Positions 22,731 through 34,364 of a stretch of DNA of 64,000 bases are shown here, one piece after another; position 1 is the stretch's first letter, and every line of letters begins with the position of its first letter. Made by a program: the position numbers and the translations under genes. Origin of the DNA: Clavaria fumosa (taxonomy: Eukaryota > Basidiomycota > Agaricomycetes > Agaricales > Clavariaceae); assembly GCA_951802425.1 (NCBI GenBank), contig OX637801.1, forward strand, positions 1,488,001-1,552,000, given 5' to 3'. The notes beneath the pieces were generated by a model. It worked only from the letters and a program-made list of their open reading frames with translations. It had not been told where the DNA came from and did not search any database.

Positions 22731-25700
22731 TCAAGTGGTTGAAATCCCCAAAGCTGATACAAACTCGCGCCAGATCTCCTCCTGTGTCACGAATCCAAAC
22801 GCGTTCAAAGGCTGCTGCGGATAAAACGCATCGAAGGGAGTCTGCTGCGGGACGTCGCCAACGAAGCCAAATCCAGCCGGGTGTGGCTGGTCCGAGAGGT
22901 GAGCCGCAGCCGCGCCCGGGTCCGGAATGGCGAACGCAGAGCTGCCGAGCAGCCCTGTGGGGGGTGCGTACACGGCACTAGGGCCACTGGCACTATTAGA
23001 CGGAGCTTGTAGCGCCGGAGTCGCGGCATGCATGTCATAGTCCTGCCCAGGGCTCGCCACCGCATCGTAGTAGTCCATGAGGGACGGGTGGGCGAGCGCT
23101 TCCGCACCCGCAACATCCGCACCCGCGCCCTGCCCGTCAAACGGGAACTGAAAACTGAACCGCCCGGCGCGTGACGGCGGCGGCGGCGGCGGGGGCGGCG
23201 CCAGGGCGACCGCTGGCAACCCCAGGTCAGCAACTGATGCGAGCGGGAGGACGGGGGCGTTGACCCCGATACGCGGCTGCTCGGACGACGCAGCTTGCGG
23301 CGGTGAGATGGATGGCGAGCGGCTGATCACACTCGTTCGTCCACCAAGCACCTCCAGCTCGTCTACGGGCTGTGCGTGCCGCACCGCCCTCGCTGTCGTT
23401 GGGGGGAGCGGTGGCGGTGGTGAATGCTGTGCACCTTGGATGCTTGCGACGAGTGCGGAACGCGCGCGATGGTGGAGTTTCTGTAAGATGGTCTGGAATT
23501 GGGAGGGATGCTCAGAGAGGTGAAAAGCAGAGGAAATGCATGGAGAGATGGCACACCAGCGTAGCAGGCGGGCGGCATCGGGCAGAGCCTTCGTCGTAAA
23601 ATGGCACGGCTAGCCCAAGCTCTCCGAAGGCAGCCTCTGCCAGAAGGCACGCCGGACTCTCGATCACTAACGCGCCGAGGACGATCTGCGGGTGACAAAA
23701 GAGGTTGAAGAGAAGGCACACCGAAAGCCTCGGGCAAGAAGGACGCACGCATGATGAGAACACCCCACTCCAGAAGAACCAGAAATGTTCAAAATGTTGT
23801 GGGTGGATCGCGTAAACTGCTTTGAGGGACTGTATAAGGCGGCAGGCGCTTCTGTATGTCGCTAGGACAGACGGGCCATATTTGTGCTTCATGGGGTCTT
23901 GTGATCGTTCCCGTATAGCTTGAGCGAAGAAGCTCCTATGAATGTAGAGCAGGTCTACGCGACAGGAGGAATCAAAGAATCAAAGGTTAAAGCATCTGCA
24001 CAAATTCTCTAGATTAGCAAACTCACTCGATTCCTTTTCGCACAGTAAGCAGTATTGCTGCAATGCTTTGACAGGATTAGACGACCATGCCCTACCGTCT
24101 TCGGGTGTGTGTATGGGCGACTGCAAATGATTAGGAGTGGGGAACTTGCGAATCTTGGCATCTAGGTCGAGCACTGAAGAATACACGGGCACTTTGACAT
24201 TGAAAACGAGTTGCACTGATATAGAGAGGCAGCTGGCCGAATACCGGAATTTCCACGCATGCCCTAGAGTAATGGAGAGAGCTATTGAAGCGAAAATTAT
24301 GTATGTGCACAAGACAGACGCTCACAGCCTAACTCAGTCTCTCCTCCCGCTCGTTGAACGGGCTCCAAGTCGTCTGGGAAGCGACAGTCTGTGTGGTGGA
24401 TGCTCATTGCAGGTGGTCGACCGTTGACGATACACTGTGATAACCTTATTAGCGGAGAAGACAGGAAGCAAAGGACAGCTACCCGCCGTCCAGCTGTCGT
24501 GTGTGTATAGTTCCCAGAACAAGATGCGTCGGCGTTGAGTTTCCTCTTTGTCAATGTTCCACCCTGCGCTATCTCGTTCTAGAATAAGAGAACCTTAGCG
24601 ATGACTCCGGGTAAGAGAAAGGCATTTACGGAGCCCAATCTACTTGCAGAGAAGGGGTGAAGGAGTGGAAAGTGTAAGAGACCGATGCTGCTTTTGCGAG
24701 GCACACAACAGAAAACGCCGCTCACCATGTGCGCAACCCTGGTGCATAGACCATTCAGCAACCACCGCATCTCGTTGCTAGTGCGGTCCGAGTTGTACAA
24801 GAATATCACCAACAAAAAGAGCGCTTGCGCCGTCGCGCACGTCGTGTCGTAGATCATCGAGTCGAGGGCGAGCGCGCCGCGCGCGAGGGAGTGGTAGTGT
24901 TCCGCAAACAGCGCGGTGGAGGGGTCGTCGTCGAAAAGGGTCCCACACGCGAGGACGATGAAGAACACGGAGAGGCGGTGCGAGTGCAGCGAGTCGAGGC
25001 TCGTGATGCTTGTCTTGCCGTAGATTGGACCCATGATTGTCGTCATGAAATCGTGACGCACGATGGGGTTGTACCTGGAATGCCAACACAGGTTCGGCGC
25101 AGGAATGGGCTGACACCAGTGTGATTAGGGACTCACATCCATGCAAGGTTCTCGTAGTACAGATCCACCAACTGTATAGCCCGCTCACGAGAAGGCACGA
25201 AGGGAAGAAAGTGGGTCTTGGGGTACGGGCATTCTCGAAGACCGAAGGGAAACGAGTTCACAAGCTCGACGATCTCTGGGGGCAAACCGAGGTACTTTGG
25301 ACATCTCACTCTCCACTGCCCTTCGTCGTTGGGCTGGAGAAATCAGCCCGACGCCACATCTGAGAAGGGAAATAATAAACTCCACAACTTACTGAAGCCA
25401 GGAGTTCTTGGAAGTACTGTGATCAATCCGAATCAGGATCTTCATCAAGGATATTCTTAGAAGCGGGATTACCTCTGAACCGGCTGTCTGCCCATGATAT
25501 TTTGCTGTGCCGTCCAGTCCAATCGAGAGGGAGCCAATCGCTTCTGAGACGTCTGGCAGGCCTGTGTCGTAGACAGTCTCCAGTTCTGACCCGTCGAATG
25601 GCTCATTCGCGTCGGGCTGTTGCATCGCCGCCTCGCACACTTCTGAGGCGCGCGATTCGGCTAGGGCCAGTTCAAGCTCCTTGATGCGCGCCGTCAGAGT

Positions 25701-26183
25701 CCTGACCTGTTCGCTAAGACGTTGGACGTGTCCCGCCAGAACTCTGGCAAAGGAGTTCCGCGCGTGAGAGACATGAGAGGAGAATGATGCGTCCATTGCG
25801 CTACTTACTGGTTGCCCTTGGTTGCAGCCAGTGTTCCTTAAAGTTGAACGGGATAAATGCCAACTGACATGATCAAAGCAGAAATAGGGCTGCGTACCAT
25901 TGGGACAAATTGAAGGGCAGCCGCGCCTAATACATGACTGACACGGAAATACCCTAAATCACATCCCCGAGGCGTCGGACGGAAGCAGCTCGTTGATGAG
26001 AGAGGGAACGCACCTGTTGCATTTGAGCTTGGATCGACGGCACTCAGCGCAGGACAGGATGTTCTTGCGATCCTGGTAGCTATCCTCTGCTCTCCTACTG
26101 GATTCTGCCATAGGCATGATTGAGGGCTCTTGGTCTGGGTCTGCCAGACTCGAAGAGAAAATCTGTGGGTGCTCCTCGCTCAT
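22731..26183 (-). CDS. Zn2Cys6 transcription factor with fungal-specific regulatory domain
   Basis: A nuclear DNA-binding regulator of the Gal4 type. The first exon ends in ILSCAECRRSKLKCNR; the next supplies SCIRRGCPSICPNG, completing the six cysteines of the binuclear zinc cluster across an intron. A following exon encodes HVQRLSEQVRTLTARIKELE, a coiled-coil dimerisation helix. Around 25000-25300 the fungal_trans middle-homology domain appears (FPFGLRECPYPKTHFLPFVP, RHDFMTTIMGPIYG, LSVFFIVLACGTLFDDDPS, HYHSLARGALALDS). A long proline- and alanine-rich C-terminal exon ends ALGISTT at 22731. At least eight introns. Length about 800 residues is usual. Start could also be an internal Met (26127). 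Target genes cannot be told from sequence; it has no gene cluster around it. Confidence 0.88.
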
Positions 26184-26850
26184 CTTGAAGCCTCAAGTAC
26201 GTTTACCATCAAGTACGTTTACTAGTACCATCAAGACTCGACAACGCGTGTTGGAAACGCGTTGCTTCATGGAGTGACGAATGCGCCGACAACATTCACG
26301 CTCACGGAAAAAAGAAGGCGATAACAAGGCACCTGACTGGCAGATGCTGGCATTCATCAAGGTACAGAACATTGTAACCTTAAATCGACTAGGAGAAATT
26401 ACCAACTTTGAAGAGAATCAGTCGGCAACGCGCGATCCTGCGGAGGAATGCGGCGAACAAGGCCCGAATCTGCAAAGAAGATGGATCAAATGATGAGCGT
26501 CGTGTCGGCAGCGAAGTCATGATAGGATTTCAGACAAGAGCGGGTGAGAATGGATTCCCAACCCGTAGGTAGCTGAGATGAGTTTTCTCCAGCGCAGGAT
26601 GTCACCCCCCGCGTAAAGCCAAATGCCTCAAACATCATTGAACGAGTAGGGCCAAGGTCGAAGAAACTCACCTCAACTGAGATAACGACGACGACGCGCG
26701 TTGAGTACACGTCATTGTTGCACTGGCAAAAGAACGAACGAACGCGCGTTCATCAAATTTTTTATACCGCGAGGACCGGTGTAAACAAGACCAAAGAGTT
26801 ACGTACGTTGTCACCGTCACTCTCCGTTGTGGCTGTCGTCATCCCTTCTT
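26184..26850. other. Divergent upstream region of the Zn2Cys6 factor and TAF10
   Basis: This 667-bp region between divergent starts contains small open frames on both strands (up to about 74 codons), none with recognisable features. A very small gene cannot be ruled out. Confidence 0.4.
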
Positions 26851-27531
26851 ATGTCAGAACCGACAACTTCACAGCAGCCCACAGCCTACACTTACACTCC
26901 GCCTGCGAGGCTGCCTTCTCAGCCGCCGCAGACGCAACCACAAACGACGCAGCCGTCTACGTCACGTCCAGCGGCTGGCTCGGAAGACCACGTCGACGAG
27001 GACGAGACCCTCGCGAAATTCATGTTGATGTTGGACGAATACGAGCCCCTGGTACGCTTTCACGAATGCCCTTTGCGCTCGCTATACTCTGTACCGATAC
27101 TTAAATTCGCACGGCAATCACGTAGGTCCCAAATGAGGTCACCGACTATTACCTTCAACGTGTTGGGTTCGAATGCGACGACGTCCGACTGTGCGTCCCT
27201 ATCATCTCATTCACCACATGTAAAATGTCTAAAGCTATGACCCCTTACCAGGAAACGTCTCTTGTCGCTTGCCGCGCAGAAATTTGTCTCAGATATTGCT
27301 GCCGACGCCTACCAACATGCACGCATCCGCCACAACGCCTCGGTTGGTCGGTCGCGCGCCTATGCCGGAGCAAAGGTTCATGCTTCTTCCCTTGTTTCTT
27401 GTCTTTAGCGTCGCTCATACCCACGTCCTTGTCGCCAGGATAAGACGAGGACCACGTTGACCATGGAAGACTTGAGCCTCGCGCTCGCGGAGTACGGTAT
27501 CAATGCTCGCAAACCTGAATTCTACTTGTAA
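26851..27531 (+). CDS. TAF10: TFIID/SAGA subunit TAF10
   Basis: TAF10 is a histone-fold protein shared by TFIID and SAGA. Exon 1 (from 26851) encodes a proline/glutamine-rich N-terminus starting MSEPTTSQQPTAYTYTPP, then DETLAKFMLMLDEYEPL. After the first intron comes VPNEVTDYYLQRVGFECDD, after the second KRLLSLAAQKFVSDIAADAY, and after the third TRTTLTMEDLSLALAEYGIN, then ARKPEFYL and TAA at 27531. These are the alpha1, alpha2 and alpha3 helices of the TAF10 histone fold, in order, and the C-terminal GIN.RKPEFY motif is diagnostic. About 150 residues, with three introns of 49-70 nt. Two further SAGA subunits, SGF73 and HFI1/ADA1, are at 29.3 and 44.8 kb. Confidence 0.94.
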
Positions 27532-27683
27532 ACTAGCCGTAGCCGCGCGTATTTGGAGTTCTCATCTCCGCCCTGGGGGCAGTTACCAACTGTAATACAA
27601 TAGATAGTACGGCAAGTTCGCTAACAGTTATGCAAGCAACTATTTACTTGTAAAGGAAACAACGTTGAGGTTATGGCACTGCA

Positions 27684-29174
27684 TTAGTAGTGACGCCGCG
27701 GATAGTGATCTGGGTCGAGGAAACGCATCAACAAGGGACGGAGTCTCAGGCGAAGGGAGCAGCTCTCACATGTGCTGGTGTCGCGAACAGGACTGAGGCC
27801 TGCGACGTTGCCAAGGTTGAAATACCCTGCTTCAACATATCCTTTACTAGAACCGGCCGTGGGAACGTGTGCCCATTCAGCGCGACAATACACACACGTA
27901 ACAGCGCGCGGCTTGCATTGATTCGCCCCTAAGACCATATCGCGTCAATCACGGAGATATTCGTGAAAAAAAAAGCTGACATTGTTGGAAACACTCATTG
28001 TGGAGCGCATTCTTGCACTGCTCACAGAACTTTAGTAAGGTCAGTGCCACGCCGTGCAGCTTCTCGTAGCAGATAGGGCAATCATCCTCTTGGGTCGGCA
28101 AACGCCTCGCGCCTGCGTCTTCTTCGGCAACCACAGGCGAGGCAAGGACTTTCCCAGTTGCTTTGGCGTACGCCGCACGTACTTGGGCGCTGGCGAGTGT
28201 TTCTGGGGCGGGAGGCGCCTCGGTGAACACGGTTTGCAGCTCCGACGTGAGAAGAGCTCTGGCGAAGGGTTAGTCGGGATGCGATGTGGGTGACGTCAAG
28301 CGGGTGGAAGACATACTTTTGGTACCAAATGTGGGAGGATTGGGGCACGTGTAAAACTTTTTCACAATTTTGTTATTGCCCAGCATGATAATTCCATTGG
28401 CAATTGGAGCATACCTTTCAAGAAAATGAATAGCTGGAAAATTTGATTGCGTCAATAATATGCATGAAAGGTGCGTGGATAAGACCAACAATATGTTTGC
28501 AATGATGTCCTTTCCTGCAATCAGGACCTGCAACCTGCGGTCAGTTGATGTTGTCAATTTTACACTACATGCTTGTACGAACAAGTGCATTTGGGTAATT
28601 TGTCAATGGTGACCGTATATACCTAAGGGCGGAGTCAGCGAAGGAGAGAAACGAGGGTAAGGTGAGGCATACATTGCCTGTTGAGCCCAATACGCTAAAT
28701 TCTTCTTTCAACTCACCGTCAATACGTCTGCGGTCAACCATGAAGAACCTACAGAAAATAGGATGAAGGCCAGGATATCCAGAACGAATTATGAATCTCT
28801 TACCGTTGAGACATGACCCGTCCCACTCGGGCCATGATGTCCTGAGGACAGCTGGGCTTGAACCCTTGGAACCAGACCGCGACTCAGCGACGAAGGGAGG
28901 GACTCTGACGAATACGAGACTTACTTGCAAGACGATTCTCGGGTCCATCTCCCTCCTCTACATCAGGATCTTTCTTGCTTTTGCGCGCTCTCTTCGCGGG
29001 GGTTGACTTCGGAATCGCTGCAGCTTTCTGTCTGCTGGTAGAGGGGCTCGCGATGGGTGCTTCGTCAGGCTGTTCCGCAGGTGCAGTCTTCTTCCGTCTG
29101 GAAGGCCTTGAGGTTGCGGTTGGCTTATCTGCAGGCTCGTCTTCAACCTTGCGTTTCCTCCCGCGGCCAGACAT
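27684..29174 (-). CDS. SWIM and RING zinc-finger protein, probable E3 ligase
   Basis: Exon 1 begins MSGRGRKRKVEDEPADKPTA and is rich in K/R and P, with probable nuclear localisation signals (KRARKSKKD). Middle exons encode RRRIDGELKEEFSVLGSTGN, VYTVTIDKLPKCTC and GPDCRKGHHCKH: the CxC..CxH SWIM zinc finger. The RING follows: DDCPICYEKLHG, CEQCKNALHNECFQQ, then across an intron WANQCKPRAVTCVYCRAEW. The last intron joins VAGLSPVRDTST to YHYPRRHY and TAA at 27684. This SWIM-RING order is that of fungal relatives of ZSWIM2/MEX. About 300 residues. A ubiquitin-ligase role is inferred from the RING. Small, numerous exons; boundaries near 28400-28640 are the least certain. Confidence 0.82.
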
Positions 29175-29331
29175 CGTGAAAGCAGGAGACAGGAACGGAT
29201 GTTAATTCCTGACTCTTGGGCAATAACATCATGTGATTTGCCCATCACGTGCACAAGCCACGGCCATCAAAGCTCTTCTCCTCGTCCTACTAGTACCAGC
29301 TAGCCCACTTCCGCACCGTCCACCGTTCATC
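29175..29331. promoter_or_regulatory. Bidirectional promoter region, SWIM-RING gene and SGF73
   Basis: 157 bp separate divergent starts. A CACGTG box within ATCACGTG is at 29246-29251. Confidence 0.5.
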
Positions 29332-30605
29332 ATGACTCTCAAACTGAAGCCCAGCAGCCCTGCATTATCGCCGTTTTCTTGGTCAGACCTCGGCAGTTTG
29401 CCGTCTCCCCCGCCAGACCCGTCTTCTCTTCCTTCACCCCCAACATCATGGTTATCCGCGCGCGACATGAAGACCTTCGGCGCGAACCCCCTCGGTCCGG
29501 ACGTCGGCGTCGTCCGTTGCAAGGAATGCGACAAGCCCGTCTTACGCAGCGCGACGAGCGAACATGCCGGTGTGTCTCACGCTTTTTGCTGATGCTTTCC
29601 CCAAGAGAGAAAGGACACTAAAAAAAAAGTATTGCCCCCACGCGACGCGCGCTTGGCTTGCGCCAACTTCTCCTCGGCCGGAATATTCTGCGGCTACACT
29701 CTGTCTCTCGCAGACAACTGTCGCATTATTCAATCGGGCGGCAGCAAGAAAGGCGGTGCGAAAGGGAAGGCTTCGGACGACGGTATGCCTGCGACGCTCC
29801 CCTCGCCATACCCTTTGGGTAATTTTGACGCCGACCTCCGCGCAAAGGCGGCCTCAACATCAAGAAACGCAAAGCCTCTCCTACCCCCTCAGACCCCAGT
29901 CAGCCCGTAAAGAAGAAGACCAAGGTGCCGCCCAAGGCCACCAAGGGCCGCTTCAAGGGTCCCGTCGATTTCGACAAGAATTGCGGCGTCATCAACGAGA
30001 AGAACCTTCCGTGCAAACGCTCCCTTACGTGCAAGTCGCACTCGATGGGCGCGAAGCGTGCCGTGCTGGGGCGCAGCAAGCCGTACGATGAACTTCTACT
30101 CGAGTGGAACAGGGAGTTCAACCCCAAATTCGTAGAACCCGTCAAGAAGGAGACGAAGGCAGAAAAGAAGGAGAAGAAAGAAAAAGAAAAAGCTGAAAAG
30201 AAGAAGGCCGCCATGGAGGCCGCTATCGCTGCCGGACTGGATCCCAATAAGAAAACCACGAGTACAGCCGGTCCAGGAACCGGTCCAAAGAAGCCTGGGA
30301 AGAAAGCTGCCGCAGCGGCAGCGGTGGCGGCGGGAGGGGACGGAACGGAACCAATGGAGAATTGGGATGAGATGGACTCAGAGGCAGAGATGGAAGACAT
30401 GCTCAAGGCCCTCAAAGTGGCGAAAGAAAGGGGTAGCATCGCTGTCCCACTTGCCGTCCCTTATGATGCAGGCAGTTGGTTCGTGGAACGACGAGATAGG
30501 GCCAGGAATTGCAGACATACCCTGTTCACTGCTTTGTCGAGCGCGTCGGGCAGGACTCCCACTTCCATACCCACGGGCACCCCGATGCCTCCATTTATTG
30601 GTTGA
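29332..30605 (+). CDS. SGF73: SAGA deubiquitinase-module subunit Sgf73 (ataxin-7 family)
   Basis: Sgf73 tethers the Ubp8 deubiquitinase module to SAGA. Exon 1 encodes MTLKLKPSSPALSPFSWSDL, TSWLSARDMKTFGANPLG and VVRCKECDKPVL, the start of the N-terminal zinc finger, completed in exon 2 by DNCRIIQ. The SCA7 domain is at about 29945-30060: FDKNCGVINEKNLPCKRSLT then CKSHSMGAKRAV, with the expected Cys/His pattern. Next is a lysine-rich stretch (KAEKKEKKEKEKAEKKKA), an alanine run and an acidic segment. C-terminal exon end at TGA 30603-30605. About 330-350 residues, shorter than yeast Sgf73. No polyglutamine tract is present, unlike ataxin-7 itself. Confidence 0.9.
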
Positions 30606-30772
30606 GCCGGACAACATCTCTCTATATACTTATTGCCTCTTTGAACGTTACCCATCCCATCATGATACATCATTGTGTAGAAGTAGCAGGACCCAACAGC
30701 AAAGCATCGTTAGATCAGATCAATGTTTATATGCACGCACGACCCGCATTATCGTCCTCCACTCGCCAATCC

Positions 30773-33700
30773 TTACAGTGTAATCTGGCTACTATCCAAG
30801 CCAAGCGCATGCAAAAAGAGGTTGATGTTGTTCAACCTTCCCGTCCGCTCCTCCTCGTCGACGGAGTCGGGCTCAACCCAACCCTTGGTCGCTACCATGT
30901 AGTCATCTAGGATCTTCTCTCGCAACGTCGCCACGAGGACCTGCTGCTGCTCCGTTGACGCATGCAGAGCGAGTGCGGCGAGGAACTGCCACACAGGCTG
31001 GTCCAGCGCGGCGGTAGGCTTTCCCGGAGACACCAGAGGCTGCGGAGTCGGGAACAGATGAACCAAATGAGGTATCAAAAGGTCAAACAGGTGATCGAGC
31101 ATAATTTTCCTACGGTTCGGAAAAGGAGCCCGTGAGCTGAAAGTAGCGCGGAGAAGGGTGTATGGTGTGTTTACCACTGTAAAGCCTCCTCGGCAGTAGG
31201 TACTTCTGAGGGGTCCGTAGAGACCGAGAGGCTCTGCTTAATGACCTCGACACGACTGAGGAACAGAGTCAGGAGCGCTAGCCCGGGCTAGAGTCAATCG
31301 TGAGGGCTTCGCTCCTACCCAAGAAGCGCCGAGAGACCACGTACCCTCGTTCTCGCGGTGACCACGATATCGTTTCGGTCCAGCAACAGGCCCAGCAACC
31401 CACTAACGAGCCTCAGACTCGCCTTCGCCACGACCGGGAGGATGCTCTGCAGTACGCTGCCCAGGAACGCCTGTGTCTGCCTCTCGCGGTCTTTTCGATC
31501 CGGCGACTCGAGAGAGTCGAGTGTCGGCGCATACCGGACTACATCTAGCTGGTTGAAACAGGCCACAAGTAACGTAAGCATGGTGTGCAACTGCTGACTG
31601 CTGAAATGTCGCGTCAGCCGTGGCAACAGCTTTTTGCCTTTCGTCGGCGTGAGGATTGAGATGAATGGATGGGGGTCACTGAAATAGCAAGATAGTAAGT
31701 AATCAGCCTTCGAGCATACAGCTCAATCATGTCGAGTACCTTGTTTCGAGGGGAACCATGACCCTGAGACCGTCCCATAATTCCTGAACAATGTCCAAAT
31801 AGGCCTTCTCCCTTAACTGTATTCAACAATAGAACAGGAGAACAGCACGCCCGGAAAGCGTACCATGTCTCGAACCCCTCTACGTCTTCTTGCAGCGGCT
31901 GATCTCGTCTGAGCTGCTCAACCTTCAGTACGAGGTCATACATTGACTCCACTACAGAAAGAATTTGCCGATGTGAGAGCGGCTCTTTGCGAACCAGGCT
32001 ATCCGTCTACGGAGGCACTGTTGAATACTGTTTAAATCGGAAAGGACGATAGGCTCACGTTTCCCAAGGCCTCCTTCCCAAGCTTGGCCGCTTCCTTGAT
32101 TGCCCCATCTCCGGTCTTGTTGACGGCGTCGTCTTTGGATATATGGGCGTGTGCAGGGGTTGTGGACGGGTCAACCTGCAGCAATTGGCGAGGAGCGGCC
32201 TTGTAACTGCGGCCAGACGTCTTGCCGAGGACGCCTTGCAGGCTGTGCAGCGCTAGAGCGTCGAAGCTTAAATAATGGAACACAGACCTCCAATGACAGA
32301 CTCACAATGAAGTCCCTTCTCTTTCTCCCGCAGCCGCGCGTTGCTTACGATACGCTCTACTTGTGCCTCCATGCGTTGCATAGCGCTAGGTCTCCGGCCG
32401 CCACCCCGCTGGCCAGGGCCTAGACCAACGCCACCACCGGAGCCGAACTTCAGGACGCGCTCTTCTTGAGACAACAAGCCAAGGCGAGAACGAAGTATCG
32501 CTCCGTAGACTTGGGCGTAAAAGTCGTCTGCATAGGGATCCGAGGTCACAAGCTGAGACACTTGTATTCGCGTGATGAAGTCCTTGTCAGACTGCGTCAT
32601 GAGGTCGTTGTATCTTGACTGCAATGGCAAAAATGAGCGACGAAGTAGAAGAAAAGAAGAGAGGGAAACATAAATGTACCATATGAGATATTTTTGCTGC
32701 TTTGCGGCGCCGCTTCTCTTCCATGCGCTCAGTCTCCATGATTTTCCTGACTGCCTCTGTTCTAAGAACCTCGGGATCTGGCACTGAGGAACCATGTGGA
32801 TAATCGACCTGCGCCATCTCAGCCAGTAATCTCTGTTGCATTTGTGCGCTCTTAGAGACATGAGCGGGACTCTGCTGAAACGCAACCTGACGGCGAGGGT
32901 CATTAGTCGATGGAGATCGGCGGTGTTGTTGAGCTGCCGTTGGGAGTGCTACAAGATCCGTGGCGCGCGTGTTTGGAATCGGGCCCGTGTTGAGGATCTG
33001 ACCTGAGTTACTACCACGCCACTGCGCGTATTGCTGAGCGCGTAGTTGGCGCATTTCGAATTCTTCCATCTGACGCTGCTCCTGAAGCTCCTGTGCTCGC
33101 TGCTGTTGGAGGTCCTGTTGTTGTTGTAGAAGCATGAGCTGGCGTTGTTGGCGCTCGTGTACGCGGTGCGGCTGGGAGGCAGGTAGCATACGGGAAGAAG
33201 GCGAGCGTTGGGTCTGACGCAAGAATTGCTCTTGGTGCTGCTGCTGCTGCTGCTGCTGTTGTTGTTGTTGTTGCTGCTGCATTTGTAGGATTCGCTCTTG
33301 CCTAAATTGTTCCTGTTGCTTTAACAAGAGTTGCTGTTGCTGGATCTGTTGCATGCGAAGCTGTTGCTGCTGCTGCTGCTGTTGTTGTATTTGACGTTCT
33401 GCCAGCAACCGAGGTTGCTGCTGAGCCGCCGCCGCCGCGCGCATTTCCAGCTCGATATCCTGCAGGGTCCGCGCTCCTGTTTGAGTAACTCCGTGCGTAA
33501 TGGGCTGCTGATGGCTGATCGGTAGGGTCTCGTCGGCCTCAAAAGGAGAAAACGTGGGCCTGCTCGACGGCTGCGGAGGTTCCTGCGGAGGTTCCTGCGG
33601 ACGGGAGGCAGCAGCGCCATTGGCTCGCCCGAACACGGAAAACGGTGATTTGTCGTCCCAGATAGCTTCTAGAGAGAGAGTCGGTGCGCGAGCTACATAT

Positions 33701-34137
33701 CAACGCAGTGGGGAGGGGCAAAAAATATATGAGCACAGAAAAGATAAATGTTCACTGCAGTCATACGCACAAGACTGCGATTGGGAAGCAGGCTCTTGAC
33801 GCAACTCAAACTCCTTGGCCATTCGAGGAGATGGCGGGAGCAATGGCTTATCCCCTACGAGAAAGGCACTTTGCCCGAAGTCAAAATCCTTGCCTGAACA
33901 AAGTCATGAGTCAGAAACACTCCCAAGGCCAACACGGGGCAAAACCCACGCACCGACTTTGCCAATGCTGCCAAATGTCTCATCGTTCAGCTCGTCTCCA
34001 CCTTCCTGAAGGGTATCAGCGAGGCCGTCATAACTTTCTTCGCCATACGTATAGACTGTCAGATCTTCTCTCTCCTGCAGACCATCCGTCCGCCCGGCCT
34101 TCTCCAAGCCCCCGTGGTCAAATCCAAAGAAAGACAT
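30773..34137 (-). CDS. PAT1: mRNA decapping activator Pat1
   Basis: Pat1 bridges the Lsm1-7 ring, Dhh1 and the decapping enzyme in cytoplasmic P-bodies. The start at 34137 encodes MSFFGFDHGGLEKAGRTDGL, the conserved Pat1 N-terminal motif. Later come SPFSVFGRANG, a very glutamine-rich region (33.2-33.4 kb), then DKDFITRIQVSQLVTSDPYA and DDFYAQVYGAILRSR, the Pat1 middle motif. The C-terminal alpha-helical domain includes SHRQILSVVESMYDLVLKVE, KGKKLLPRLTRHFSSQQLHT and LLTLFLSRVEVIKQS, and ends LNNINLFLHALGLDSSQITL? as a stop at 30773. About 800-850 residues, about nine introns. The N-, middle- and C-terminal parts are all in order, so it looks intact. Confidence 0.92.
33226..33400. repeat. CAG/CAA microsatellite encoding polyglutamine in Pat1
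   Basis: On the plus strand, runs of CTG and TTG (for example 33238-33282 and 33361-33388) encode about 15- and 9-residue glutamine tracts of Pat1. The length may vary between strains. Confidence 0.85.
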
Positions 34138-34364
34138 TCGAGCTGAACCCGGTCAAGATAGCACACTCAACATCAGTGGAAATGCGGAATTCGCGTTGAG
34201 GCGGAGATTACTGTATGATTACATATGTTGATTATTATTTTTTGGAGACAGGCGCTTTGCCAATCACGTGAACATTCCCGATGCGAGGATGGAAGTGTCA
34301 AAGTACAATACTACCCGAGTACAACAACAGTCCATAACTGGTCCATTTTCCAGTGTTCCACAAA

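Noticed and set aside
26486..26710. Possible small minus-strand gene starting MYSTRVVVVISVE
   Set aside because: A plausible donor follows but no convincing acceptor, domain or C-terminus was found.
33331..33525. Plus-strand poly-leucine frame
   Set aside because: It is the antisense of the CAG/CAA repeat of Pat1.
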